Shown: positions 24,942 to 34,140 of the stretch, piece after piece
Layout of the letters: each line of letters starts with the position of its first letter
Position numbering within the stretch: position 1 is the stretch's first letter
Assembly (NCBI GenBank): GCA_944324265.1
Contig: CALUVS010000003.1
Span: forward strand, 1-64,000
Direction: 5' to 3'
DNA length: 64,000 nt
From: an uncultured Traorella sp.
GTDB lineage: Bacteria; Bacillota_I; Bacilli_A; Erysipelotrichales; Erysipelotrichaceae
The notes under the pieces: model-generated
What the model was told of the DNA's origin: nothing
Database searches by the model: none
Seen by the model: only the letters and a program-made list of their open reading frames with translations
Position numbers and translations under genes: made by a program

Positions 24942-26790
24942 ATTCTTCTTCGCCTTCTTCAAATTGTGAGTTATATAGTTTCGCATAGAAGCCGCCTTTG
25001 GCAAGCAGTTCTTCATGTGTACCTTTTTCCACAATATCTCCATGATCCATACATAAGATCATATCGGCATTTTTAATTGTTGACAGACGGTGAGCAATGA
25101 TAAAGCTTGTTCGGCCGACCATCAAGTTATCCATCGCTTTCTGAATGAGAATTTCTGTACGTGTATCGACACTGGATGTCGCTTCATCGAGAATCAAGAT
25201 CTTAGGATCCGTCAAGACCGCACGAGCAATTGTCAATAACTGTTTCTGACCCTGAGAAATATTGCTGGCTTCTTCATTCAAGATCATGTCATAGCCGCCC
25301 GGCAATGTACGGATAAAGTGATCTGCCTGAGCCATCTTCGCAGCTTCAATGACTTCTTCATCTGTCGCATCTGGTTTACCATAACGAATATTATCTTTGA
25401 TAGAAGCATTGTAGCTCCATGTATCCTGCAATACCATACCGAATAAGCTTCTTAGATCATTACGTGTAAACTGTTTCAGGTCTAATCCGTCAACACAGAT
25501 AGCCCCTTCGTTCAGATCATAGAAACGCATCAGCAATTTAATGATTGTCGTCTTTCCGGCACCGGTAGGACCAACGATAGCCACTTTTTGACCAGGCTCT
25601 ACCACAGCAGTAAAGTCATTGATGACAATCTTATCTGGGTTATAACCGAATTTTACGTGAGCGAAAATAACCTGACCTTTGATATCATCAACAGGCAATG
25701 GATATTCCGTATCTGGTTCTTCTTCTGGTTCTTCCAAAAATTCAAAGACACGTTCGCTGGCTGCAGCTACCTGCTGGAAGATATTTGAGATATTGGCAAC
25801 CTGAGTCAAAGGCTGTGTGAAGTTTCTCATATAAGTAATAAATGACTGAATATTTCCGACTGTAATGACTCCGCGGGCTGCATAATAACCGCCCAGTACG
25901 CAGACAATGACATAGCCGACGTTTCCGATAAAGCTCATGATAGGCATCATCAAACCACTCATGAACTGTGCTTTCCATCCGGCATTGTATAGCTGAGAAT
26001 TCAAGCGCGCAAATTCTTTGGTTGATTTTTCTTCACCATTGTAAGCTTTGACAATTAAATGTGCCCCATACATTTCTTCAATGTGACCATTGACATCTCC
26101 TAAGTAGTTTTGCTGAGCCGTAAAGTATTTTTGTGATACTTTGACCACCTGTGTAATAAACAGCATAGATACCGGCAATACAAATAATGCTACTACGGCC
26201 ATCTGCCATGAAATAGAGAACATCATGTACAGAATACCGATGACAGTTGTCAATGAAGTAATGACCTGTGTAATACTTGAGTTTAAGTTATTGGAAATGG
26301 CATCAACATCGTTAGTAATGTGTGAAAGCACATCTCCATGGCTTTTCTTATCATAGAAGCCAATCGGCAATTTATGAATTTTGGCTTCAATTTCTTTTCT
26401 TAATTGATAAGAAATTTTATTCGTAACTCCTGCCATCAAGAATCCTTGAATATAGGAGAAAGCAGCACTGGCTGCATACAAAGCCACAAGTGTCAGCAGT
26501 ATTTCTGCAATGGCATCATAGTTCATGCCCAATCCATTATTGGTGATGATATTCATCAAACCAACATAGATTTCCTGGATGGCATTTCCCATGATCTTAG
26601 GTCCTACAATTGAGAAAATTGTAGAAAGAATTGCAAAGATAATGACAACAATCAGAGATACTTTATATCGACTGATATAACGAATCAGTTTTTTAATCGT
26701 TCCTTTGAAGTCCTTCGCTCTGTCAGTCGCCATCATGCCGCGCATAGAGCCGTGAGGACCATTATTTCTTGGAGGTCTCTTATTTTCCAT
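24940..26790 (-). CDS. ABC exporter half-transporter (permease-ATPase), second subunit
   Basis: A 616-residue protein: six-helix type I exporter domain (about 45-340) and a C-terminal ATPase domain with Walker A GPTGAGKTT, signature SNISQGQKQLL, Walker B ILILDEATSSVD and H-loop AHRLS. It pairs with the upstream half-transporter, overlapping it by 11 bp, like heterodimeric multidrug exporters of the BmrCD/LmrCD group. Signature here is NISQGQ (not LSGGQ), the partner has NVSGGQ, as expected for a degenerate and a canonical site. Start at 26790 has AGGAGGAATTGGAAA. Confidence 0.92.
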   Translation of the reverse strand: MENKRPPRNNGPHGSMRGMMATDRAKDFKGTIKKLIRYISRYKVSLIVVIIFAILSTIFSIVGPKIMGNAIQEIYVGLMNIITNNGLGMNYDAIAEILLTLVALYAASAAFSYIQGFLMAGVTNKISYQLRKEIEAKIHKLPIGFYDKKSHGDVLSHITNDVDAISNNLNSSITQVITSLTTVIGILYMMFSISWQMAVVALFVLPVSMLFITQVVKVSQKYFTAQQNYLGDVNGHIEEMYGAHLIVKAYNGEEKSTKEFARLNSQLYNAGWKAQFMSGLMMPIMSFIGNVGYVIVCVLGGYYAARGVITVGNIQSFITYMRNFTQPLTQVANISNIFQQVAAASERVFEFLEEPEEEPDTEYPLPVDDIKGQVIFAHVKFGYNPDKIVINDFTAVVEPGQKVAIVGPTGAGKTTIIKLLMRFYDLNEGAICVDGLDLKQFTRNDLRSLFGMVLQDTWSYNASIKDNIRYGKPDATDEEVIEAAKMAQADHFIRTLPGGYDMILNEEASNISQGQKQLLTIARAVLTDPKILILDEATSSVDTRTEILIQKAMDNLMVGRTSFIIAHRLSTIKNADMILCMDHGDIVEKGTHEELLAKGGFYAKLYNSQFEEGEEE

Positions 26791-28981
26791 TTTCCAATTC
26801 CTCCTTTGACAATTGACTTGACGCAATTTCATAGTAAGTTGGACAAGTCTTTAATAATTCATCATGAGTTCCTTTACCGACAATCTTGCCTTCATCCAAA
26901 ACAATGATCTGTTCTGCATGCATGATGGAGCTGACACGCTGCGCTACGATAATGACTGTAGCATTGCTGGTGTGTTCCTTTAAGGCTGCACGCAAGGCAG
27001 CATCTGTCTTGAAGTCCAATGCAGAGAATGAATCGTCAAAAACATAAATAGGTGCATTGACAGCCAATGCTCTGGCAATGCTCAAACGCTGTTTCTGACC
27101 TCCTGATACGTTGGTTCCTCCCTGAGCAATAGATGATTGATAGCCATCTTCTTTCTGAGAAATGAAATCATCTGCCTGAGCCACTTTCGCAACTGTTCTG
27201 ACTTCTTCTTCGCTCAGATCTTCATTTCCGTACTTGATATTGCTTTCAATCGTACCGGAAAGCAATACACCTTTTTGTGCAACATAACCGACCTGTCTGT
27301 GCAGTTCATGCTGATTGATCTGGCGCACATCGACACCATTGACCTTGATTGAACCGCCGGTCACATCATAGAATCTTGGAATCAATTGTACCACTGTTGA
27401 TTTTCCTGAACCAGTTGAACCGATAATTGCAGTTGTTTCACCAGGTTTTGCCGTAAAGGTAATGTGATCCAATACATTTTCCTGAGCATCACCATAGTTA
27501 AAGCATACATCATCAAATTCCACATAACCCATTTTTTCCGGAACAAATGCCTGTGCTTTCTGAGGATCCTGAATAGATACTTCAGTTTCCAATACATCCG
27601 CAATACGATTGGCAGAAACCGTTGCACGAGGTACCATGATGAACATCATCGCAATCATAACGAAGGCCATAACCACCTGCATTGCATACTGCATGAAGGC
27701 CATCATATCGCCGACCTGCATCTGACTCATCGCAATCTGATCTGCTCCGACCCAAATGATCAATAACATAATAAAGTTCATGATCAAGGTCATACATGGC
27801 ATCATGAAGGCCATGATACGCTGAATCGATAAGTTGGTATTCGTTAAATTTGTATTTGCTTGATCAAAACGTTTTTCTTCAAATTCCTGTGCTCTGAATG
27901 CACGCACAACCAAAAGCCCGCTTAAGTTTTCTCTTGAAACCAAATTCAGTTTATCAATCAATTTCTGAATCTTCGTAAACTTCGGCAATGCCACAATAAA
28001 CATAAAGATAATCAGCATAGAAACGGCAATAATGGCAACTCCTAAGATCCAAACCATATTGGTGTTTCGCTGGAAAATCATGATCAAGGCTCCGATTCCG
28101 ATAATTGGTGCACTGATGATCATTCTCAGTCCCATGACAACTAACATCTGAACTTGCTGAACATCGTTTGTTGTACGCGTAATCAATGAAGAAGTAGAAT
28201 ATTGATTAAATTCTTTGCTGGAAAAGCTTTCTACTTTTTCAAAGATTGCCCCGCGCAGATTGTGTCCCAATCCGGCACCAATCTTAGATGCAAAGAAACC
28301 GACACCCACGGTTGCGACAACGCCGCAGAAGGCTACCAGCAGCATGAACATCCCTTGATTCAAGATGTAACGGCTCTGCATTGCAGAAGTATCTGCACCT
28401 AATTCTTCATAAAAGAGCTTTGCCAGCACTACCCCCGTTGAACTGATAGTTGTTTCATCAGCTGCCAGCGCATTTTGCTGCGTTTCGCTGAAATCCATCA
28501 TTTCAAGCATCGGTGTCATGGCAAACAATTGATCATAATCAATGTCATCAATGGATATGCCTTCACTTTGACTTCCGTCTTGTGACTGCATTCCTTGTAC
28601 CATTGTCCAGCTGGCTCTGCCGAAAATGTTATCCAGCTCTTCACGATTTTCTGTGTCTTTCAAAACATAAACATTTCGTGATTCTGCCTGCGGATAAGTT
28701 TCAAACAAGGTTTCATCACTGCCGGCTTCTGCCAGCTCATAAGCTTCATCGACAACACTTCTATCTTCTTCAGTCATAAATGCCTGCATGAATTCATAAG
28801 CATCTTCACTGATGACATCCATGGAAGCATGTTCGATTCCGCTTTGCTGAATCCCGACATTGACAATGCTGGACATGACATCCGGCAATTTCAGATCCGC
28901 CATGCTTGAGCAAAATAGCAGTACGATGGCCGCTAAAATGGGAACAATGAAGGGTTTAAGATATTTCTTCAATCTCATCAT
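26780..28981 (-). CDS. ABC exporter half-transporter with an extended extracellular loop, first subunit
   Basis: A 733-residue half-transporter. TM1 at about 8-28 is followed by an unusually long loop of about 170 acidic, low-hydrophobicity residues before TM2 (near 205), then a type I exporter core and ATPase domain with GSTGSGKST, NVSGGQKQRLS, YVFDDSFSALD and AQRVSS. The Walker B ends in Asp (VFDDS) and the H-loop is a Gln (AQRVS), so this is the degenerate NBD of a heterodimer. Start at ATG ATG (28981) after AAAGGA; it overlaps the marR gene by 26 bp. Confidence 0.9.
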   Translation of the reverse strand: MMRLKKYLKPFIVPILAAIVLLFCSSMADLKLPDVMSSIVNVGIQQSGIEHASMDVISEDAYEFMQAFMTEEDRSVVDEAYELAEAGSDETLFETYPQAESRNVYVLKDTENREELDNIFGRASWTMVQGMQSQDGSQSEGISIDDIDYDQLFAMTPMLEMMDFSETQQNALAADETTISSTGVVLAKLFYEELGADTSAMQSRYILNQGMFMLLVAFCGVVATVGVGFFASKIGAGLGHNLRGAIFEKVESFSSKEFNQYSTSSLITRTTNDVQQVQMLVVMGLRMIISAPIIGIGALIMIFQRNTNMVWILGVAIIAVSMLIIFMFIVALPKFTKIQKLIDKLNLVSRENLSGLLVVRAFRAQEFEEKRFDQANTNLTNTNLSIQRIMAFMMPCMTLIMNFIMLLIIWVGADQIAMSQMQVGDMMAFMQYAMQVVMAFVMIAMMFIMVPRATVSANRIADVLETEVSIQDPQKAQAFVPEKMGYVEFDDVCFNYGDAQENVLDHITFTAKPGETTAIIGSTGSGKSTVVQLIPRFYDVTGGSIKVNGVDVRQINQHELHRQVGYVAQKGVLLSGTIESNIKYGNEDLSEEEVRTVAKVAQADDFISQKEDGYQSSIAQGGTNVSGGQKQRLSIARALAVNAPIYVFDDSFSALDFKTDAALRAALKEHTSNATVIIVAQRVSSIMHAEQIIVLDEGKIVGKGTHDELLKTCPTYYEIASSQLSKEELENGK

Positions 28982-29456
28982 AAGCTTTTTTTCCTTTCTT
29001 AGACATTTCATTCAGTATCTCCTGCAGACGCGTCATAATACGAATGAATTCCCGTGCATCAGCTTCCCCCAGCTGATCAATCACCTGATCCATTTTATGT
29101 CTCATCTGCGCATCTACATTCTGACAAAGCTGAATGCCTTTTTCTTGTAAAATCACAACACTTTTGCGTTTGTCATCGCTCATGGTGACTTTTTTGCAAT
29201 AGCCTTTGGCTTCACACTCCCTTAAAACCTTGGATATTGCGGGTTTGGATACTTTCAGAGTTTTGGCAAAATCACTGACCTCATAAGCCATGACCTCTTT
29301 TCCATCGATATTCATCGTAGAAGAGTTGTGATAAATCAAATGAAGCAAATGGAAAATTGCCGGCGGCAATGTGCCTGATGCACTGATTCGATGCATTTGC
29401 TTCTGCATGCGAAGAAACACATGAAACATATCATCTCTTACTTTTTTATCTGCCAT
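28956..29456 (-). CDS. MarR-family transcriptional regulator
   Basis: A 166-residue winged-helix regulator: HTH VSDFAKTLKVSKPAISKVLREC, wing MSDDKRKSVVILQEKG, and dimerisation helices at both ends. MarR proteins repress drug exporters and are released by ligands. It heads the operon of the two ABC half-transporters and its own promoter holds a perfect dyad. ATG after GGAGGAAAT. Confidence 0.92.
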   Translation of the reverse strand: MADKKVRDDMFHVFLRMQKQMHRISASGTLPPAIFHLLHLIYHNSSTMNIDGKEVMAYEVSDFAKTLKVSKPAISKVLRECEAKGYCKKVTMSDDKRKSVVILQEKGIQLCQNVDAQMRHKMDQVIDQLGEADAREFIRIMTRLQEILNEMSKKGKKAYDEIEEIS

Positions 29457-29466
29457 ATTTCCTCCT

Positions 29467-29489
29467 AATAGTTAACCACGTTAACTATT
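29467..29489 (-). promoter_or_regulatory. MarR operator
   Basis: AATAGTTAAC and GTTAACTATT form a perfect 10-bp inverted repeat with a 3-bp centre, overlapping the -10 box and start site of the marR promoter, as expected for autorepression. Confidence 0.75.
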
Positions 29490-29514
29490 ATATGCGACAG
29501 AAACATTTTGTCAA
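29487..29514 (-). promoter_or_regulatory. Promoter of the marR-ABC operon
   Basis: Minus-strand TTGACA (29514-29509) and TATAAT (29492-29487), spacer 16 bp: near-perfect consensus. Confidence 0.85.
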
Positions 29515-29547
29515 TCATTTCATTCATTTCCCATACTTTTCCATATT

Positions 29548-30669
29548 TCATTGAAATAGATGCCAAAATTCCAATAAACGTACATTGACTTCGACAATTT
29601 TCAATAATGCAGATTCTTGAAAATCAAAATCAGGAGAATGAAGAAAAACTTCTTCTTGTTTTTTGATGCCGCAAAAATAAAATAAAGCAGGAACTTTCTG
29701 CCCATAAAAAGAAAAATCTTCGCTGAATAAGCGCTGCTCTGTTTCTATATAATCTAATTCACAGACATATTTTAAATCATTGACCAAACCCTCATCATTG
29801 ATGACACATTCATAGCCATAAGAAAAATCAATGCTGCAGTCATAACCGATTTCATTCCAAGCATTGACACAATTCATCAAATTCATTTTCATCATTAAAA
29901 ATTGTTCTTCATCAAAGCTGCGCAAAGTACCTTCACACTGTGCATGATCTGCCACACTATTCCGTACTTCTCCGCCGCTGATCTGTCCGATATGCAAAAG
30001 ATGTGATTTCAAAGGATCTTGTTTCTGCAGACCAATCATATTCATAAGTACATACATTCCTTCAATACAATCCAATCCCTGCCAATAACTGCCGGCATGA
30101 GCACTTTTTCCTTTCATCGCAATCGTAAATTCACAGGATTTTGCCATCAATGCTCCTGCTCTGCAGGCAATTTGATTCTCTGCAATATCCGGCATGACAT
30201 GAGCAGCAATCATTGCTTTGATTTCATATTTTTCAAATAAATGATTTTCAATCATGCTCAAAGCTCCTGCACCGCTTTCTTCTGCCGGCTGAAAGATAAA
30301 AAGGACACTGCAGATCAGCTGATCTTGATGACTGATCAAATATTTCATCAGCAGAAGCATTGCTGCCATATGCCCATCATGACCGCAGGCATGCATATTA
30401 TCATTGACCGAGCTATATGCATGATCATTGTTTTCCTTGATATTCAGTCCATCCAATTCACAGCGAAAGGCAATGCATTTTTTCATTTTTCCTTCAAGAA
30501 AGAAAACACCTCCGTTTTTTACACATTCATCCGCTGAAAGCTGACTGAGCTGTTTGATTTTCTGCCATGTCTTTTCGGTATCAAATCCTGTTTCCGGTAT
30601 TTGATGCAGAATTCTTCTGTATTCCATGCATTCATTTTCCATTGCGGCAATTTCTTTTCTTATTTTCAA
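29548..30669 (-). CDS. M20-family amidohydrolase
   Basis: A 373-residue zinc hydrolase of the M20D group (hippurate/IAA-amino-acid hydrolase type). Metal and catalytic residues show in HACGHDGHMAAM and FQPAEESGAGA; the lid domain carries MKGKSAHAGSYWQGLD and LLHIGQISGGEVRN. It removes acyl groups from amino acids or peptides; substrate unknown. The TTG at 30669 is chosen because GGAGAG lies 6 bp upstream, whereas the in-frame ATG at 30690 lacks a site. Monocistronic, between the marR unit and the fumarate-reductase-like gene. Confidence 0.82.
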   Translation of the reverse strand: MKIRKEIAAMENECMEYRRILHQIPETGFDTEKTWQKIKQLSQLSADECVKNGGVFFLEGKMKKCIAFRCELDGLNIKENNDHAYSSVNDNMHACGHDGHMAAMLLLMKYLISHQDQLICSVLFIFQPAEESGAGALSMIENHLFEKYEIKAMIAAHVMPDIAENQIACRAGALMAKSCEFTIAMKGKSAHAGSYWQGLDCIEGMYVLMNMIGLQKQDPLKSHLLHIGQISGGEVRNSVADHAQCEGTLRSFDEEQFLMMKMNLMNCVNAWNEIGYDCSIDFSYGYECVINDEGLVNDLKYVCELDYIETEQRLFSEDFSFYGQKVPALFYFCGIKKQEEVFLHSPDFDFQESALLKIVEVNVRLLEFWHLFQ

Positions 30670-30715
30670 ATTTTCTCTCCAATGCGACATTGTATGAAGC
30701 TTTTCTGAAGAATAT

Positions 30716-30752
30716 GAAAAAAAGGTCTTTATTGCAAGACCTTTTTCGTTTT
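30716..30752 (-). terminator. Terminator of the flavoprotein gene
   Basis: AAAAAGGTCTT and AAGACCTTTTTTT form a strong stem with a T-run on the minus strand, just after the gene end at 30767. Confidence 0.8.
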
Positions 30753-30766
30753 AATTTTCAATAGAA

Positions 30767-32653
30767 TTATTCAGCGTAAGCAGCAGCACTCTGACCAGCA
30801 ATACGTCCGAATACGATGATATCGGCAACAGCATTACCGCCTAAACGGTTGTTTCCGTGTACACCGCCTGTTACTTCACCAGCAGCGAATAATCCTGGAA
30901 TAGCATTGCCTTCTGTATTCAATACTTCAGCACTTGTATTGATGTGAAGACCACCCATTGTGTGGTGAACACCTGGAGCTACTTTGATTGCATAGTAAGG
31001 ACCCGTTGCCAATGGATTAGCGAATGAAGTTCTTCCGAATTCTGGATCACTCTTAGCTTCTACAGCTGCATTCCAAGTTTCCATTGTTGTTGTAAAGGCA
31101 TCAGCAGGAACACCCATAGCTTCTGCTAAAGCAGCATAGTCATCACCCTGAACAGTTAATCCTTTATTGATATAACCTGCAATAACACTAGAAGCATCGA
31201 CCATAGCCTGGTCAACGATCAAGTAAGCATAACCGCCAGTCTGTGCAATTTCAGCTGCACTGACAACATCACGTGTACCTACTTCATCACAGAAACGTAA
31301 ACCTTCTGCATTGACTAAGATTGCACCGTCACCTCTTAAACCTTCCGTGATCAATGCACTTGTTGTCTGTTCAACAGTTGGATGAATCTGAATCTGATCC
31401 ATATCCACAACATCAGCACCGATATTCTGAGCCATCACGATACCGTCACCAACAATACCAGGAGCATTTGTTGTAACGAAATCAGCTAATTCTGGTTTGT
31501 ACTGAGCTACTAATTCCAAGTTAGCTCCGAATCCTCCAGTTGCAATAACAACTGATTTTGCATTGATTGTATAATTTGTCTTATCTGAACTTGCTTTGAC
31601 ACCAGCTACAGAACCATCTTCATTCACTAAGATTTCAGTTGCAGGTGTATTGTACAGAATTTCAACACCTAAATCTTCTACAGCCTTTGTCAAGATTGGC
31701 ACCAAATAAGATCCGACAGAAATTGTTTTTCCTTCTTCATCCACTGGACGGTGAATACGTTTTACTGAAGCACCGCCGAAGCTGGATACACTTGTTAAGT
31801 CAGCACCGATAGTTGCCAGCCAGTCAATACCAGCTGCAGAGTTTTCAACCAATGTACGAACTAATTCGTGATCATTTAAGTTGCCTCCGCCGACCAAAGT
31901 ATCTAACATAAATAATTCATTAGAATCAAAGTATCCTGTTCCGCTGGCTAAGAATTCATTGTATTGTTCTTCTACAACAGCTGTTAATTCAGCTAATTCA
32001 GGATAGTTTTCTTTTGCATTAGCAATTGTTTTTTCAACACCAGCATTTTCTTCAAATGTATTTTCTTGCTGGAAAACAGTTTCACTGGCATTCATACCGC
32101 CGGTAGAACGAACTGTGTTTCCGCCAGTCATACCAGCTTTTTCTACAATGACAACTGTTTTGCCTGCATTAGTAGCTTCAATAGCAGCAGTCATACCTGC
32201 TCCGCCAGCTCCCAATACGACAACATCTACATCTAACGTTTCTTCTGTAACTTCCCCATTATCTGCATTGGCATTTCCATCACCTAAATCTGTACAAGCT
32301 TTTGCCAAAGCAGCTGCAGCTGCAGCTTTGATTGCATCACTTGAAACTGTTGCACCAGAAACACCGTCAACTTCACTTGTCTGTGCTTCAACCATTTTAG
32401 CACCTAATTGATCCACTGCATTAGATCCGATCCCCTCTGATTCCTGATCACCTGTAATTTTCACATCTGTGATGGCATTTTCTGATACAGTCACCTCAAC
32501 AGTGATTGTTCCGCCATAGCCCTGTGCTTCTTCTGTGTAAGTACCTGCTGTACAAACCATTCCGCCTTCTTCCTGCGCTGGCTGTGAGCAAGCAGTTAAA
32601 CCTAAGCACATGAGTCCGGCTAAGAACAATGATGATAATTTCTTAAAGTTCAT
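30767..32653 (-). CDS. Lipoprotein fumarate reductase-like flavoprotein (FMN-binding plus FAD domain)
   Basis: A 628-residue exported flavoprotein: lipoprotein signal MNFKKLSSLFLAGLMCLGLT with lipobox Cys22; an FMN-binding domain (about 40-120) with the ApbE flavinylation motif DGVSGATVSS (Thr102); and a FAD/fumarate-reductase domain with GAGGAG (148-153), GTRDVVSAAEI (active-site Arg region), HHTMGGL and the GNNRLGGNAVADIIVFG ending. Relatives reduce fumarate, urocanate or similar acceptors at the outer face of the membrane. The ATG at 32653 has GGAGGGT at good distance. No ApbE or partner dehydrogenase is in the window, so substrate and donor are unknown. Confidence 0.9.
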   Translation of the reverse strand: MNFKKLSSLFLAGLMCLGLTACSQPAQEEGGMVCTAGTYTEEAQGYGGTITVEVTVSENAITDVKITGDQESEGIGSNAVDQLGAKMVEAQTSEVDGVSGATVSSDAIKAAAAAALAKACTDLGDGNANADNGEVTEETLDVDVVVLGAGGAGMTAAIEATNAGKTVVIVEKAGMTGGNTVRSTGGMNASETVFQQENTFEENAGVEKTIANAKENYPELAELTAVVEEQYNEFLASGTGYFDSNELFMLDTLVGGGNLNDHELVRTLVENSAAGIDWLATIGADLTSVSSFGGASVKRIHRPVDEEGKTISVGSYLVPILTKAVEDLGVEILYNTPATEILVNEDGSVAGVKASSDKTNYTINAKSVVIATGGFGANLELVAQYKPELADFVTTNAPGIVGDGIVMAQNIGADVVDMDQIQIHPTVEQTTSALITEGLRGDGAILVNAEGLRFCDEVGTRDVVSAAEIAQTGGYAYLIVDQAMVDASSVIAGYINKGLTVQGDDYAALAEAMGVPADAFTTTMETWNAAVEAKSDPEFGRTSFANPLATGPYYAIKVAPGVHHTMGGLHINTSAEVLNTEGNAIPGLFAAGEVTGGVHGNNRLGGNAVADIIVFGRIAGQSAAAYAE

Positions 32654-32692
32654 TTTCATACCCTCCATGTCCTTGCGTTAAAACGCATTCTA

Positions 32693-32720
32693 ATTATACA
32701 AGAATCATTCTTATTTTCAA
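32693..32720 (-). promoter_or_regulatory. Promoter of the flavoprotein gene
   Basis: Minus-strand TTGAAA (32720-32715) and TATAAT (32698-32693) with a 16-bp spacer. Confidence 0.75.
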
Positions 32721-32819
32721 GTATACTTGTTATTTTTTTAACATTTTATTTTGTACTTTTTAATTACCTTTTTGTACAAATGAACATTTCACAATAAATG
32801 TCTCTGTTCATTTAATGTA

Positions 32820-32921
32820 AGAATCGTTTTCAGCCAAAATTATTGAAAAGATTACATTAATAATGAAAACAATTACATTTAGAATTGTTTTACAGCCAAA
32901 GTCATGATAAAATATTCCATT
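32820..32921. repeat. Imperfect direct repeat in the divergent promoter region
   Basis: Copy 1 (32820-32859) and copy 2 (32881-32921) share AGAAT-GTTTT, CAGCCAAA and CATTA elements at the same spacing, about 29 of 40 positions. Copy 2 contains the promoter of the ATP-grasp operon. Two adjacent copies may be a duplicated promoter or paired regulator sites. Confidence 0.6.
32885..32913 (+). promoter_or_regulatory. Promoter of the ATP-grasp/esterase operon
   Basis: TTGTTT (32885-32890), 17-bp spacer, TAAAAT (32908-32913), 24 bp before the start codon, inside the second copy of the direct repeat. Confidence 0.55.
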
Positions 32922-32937
32922 ATAGGGAGGGATAAAT

Positions 32938-34134
32938 ATGAATTTTGTTTTTCTTTCGCCAAACTTTCCCAAATCATATTATAATTTTACTCGTGCTCTG
33001 AGAAACAATGGCGTAACAACTTTAGGCATTGGGGATGAAGAATATGCTTCACTCAGCGAAGAATGCAAGAATACACTGGTGGAATACTATAAAGTAGACA
33101 CAATGGAAGACTATGATTCCGTATATCGTGCCGTTGCTTATTTCATCCATAAATATGGCCGTATTGACTGGCTGGAAAGCAACAATGAATACTGGCTGCT
33201 TCGTGATGCCCATTTACGTACTGACTTTAATATCAAAACAGGTTTGCAGGATGACAGAATTGATGGAATCAAATATAAAAGCAAGATGAAAGCTTTCTAT
33301 AAGAAAGCCGGTGTACCGACAGCTCGTTATCATTTGGTGACTACTTTGGAAGCCGGAAAGAAATTTATCAAGAAGGTCGGTTATCCTGTTGTCGTCAAGC
33401 CGGACAATGGTGTCGGTGCTTATGCTACCTATCGGCTGAACAATGAAGATGATCTGAATGCCTTTTACAATGATCATCCGGATACGCCTTATATTATGGA
33501 AGAATTTATCAATGGTCTGATTGTTTCATATGATGGCGTAGCAGATGCTCAGCGAAATATTTTATTTGAAACATCACATGTATTCCCGGATCCTGTCATG
33601 AATTTAGTCAATGATCAGATTGATGTCTGGTATTATTCTGTGCGTGAAATTCCGGAGGATCTGAAGAAAATGGGACGCAATGTCATCAAAACATTTGATG
33701 CTCAATCCCGTTTCTTCCATTGTGAATTTTTCCGTCTGAATGAAGACAAAGAAGGCTTAGGCAAAAAAGGAGATCTTGTCGGCCTTGAAGTCAACATGCG
33801 TCCGCCTGGAGGCTATACACCGGATATGATGAATTTTGCCAATGATATGGATGTGTATCAAGTATATGCCGATATGGTCACTTATAATGAAGCACGTCAT
33901 TTTGATCCAAAGCATCGTCCTTATTTCTGTGTCTATGCCGGACGCCGAGATGCTCATGAATATGTCAAAACATTGGATGAAATTCAAGAAAAATATCAAG
34001 ATCATATTCGTTTGTTTGAACGTATGCCGGATATTTTCTCTGCGGCAATGGGCAATGATGCCTTTATGGCTGTCTTTGAAACAGAACAGGAAGTCAAAGA
34101 TTTTGCCATGGATGTATTGAAACAGAAAGGTTAG
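32938..34134 (+). CDS. ATP-grasp domain ligase of unknown substrate
   Basis: A 398-residue soluble enzyme. An N-terminal Rossmann-like part (about 1-110: FVFLSPNFPKSYYNFTRALR) is followed by the ATP-grasp fold: ATP-binding VVVKPDNGVGAYAT (about 151-164), hinge YIMEEFINGL, and the metal-binding end GLEVNMRPPGGYTPDMM (Glu and Asn). ATP-grasp enzymes join a carboxylate to an amine or thiol via acyl phosphate. Start after GGGAGGGATAAAT. Two esterase genes follow within 6 and 10 bp, so the three act together. Neither acceptor nor donor can be named. Confidence 0.85.
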   Translation: MNFVFLSPNFPKSYYNFTRALRNNGVTTLGIGDEEYASLSEECKNTLVEYYKVDTMEDYDSVYRAVAYFIHKYGRIDWLESNNEYWLLRDAHLRTDFNIKTGLQDDRIDGIKYKSKMKAFYKKAGVPTARYHLVTTLEAGKKFIKKVGYPVVVKPDNGVGAYATYRLNNEDDLNAFYNDHPDTPYIMEEFINGLIVSYDGVADAQRNILFETSHVFPDPVMNLVNDQIDVWYYSVREIPEDLKKMGRNVIKTFDAQSRFFHCEFFRLNEDKEGLGKKGDLVGLEVNMRPPGGYTPDMMNFANDMDVYQVYADMVTYNEARHFDPKHRPYFCVYAGRRDAHEYVKTLDEIQEKYQDHIRLFERMPDIFSAAMGNDAFMAVFETEQEVKDFAMDVLKQKG

Positions 34135-34140
34135 AAAATC

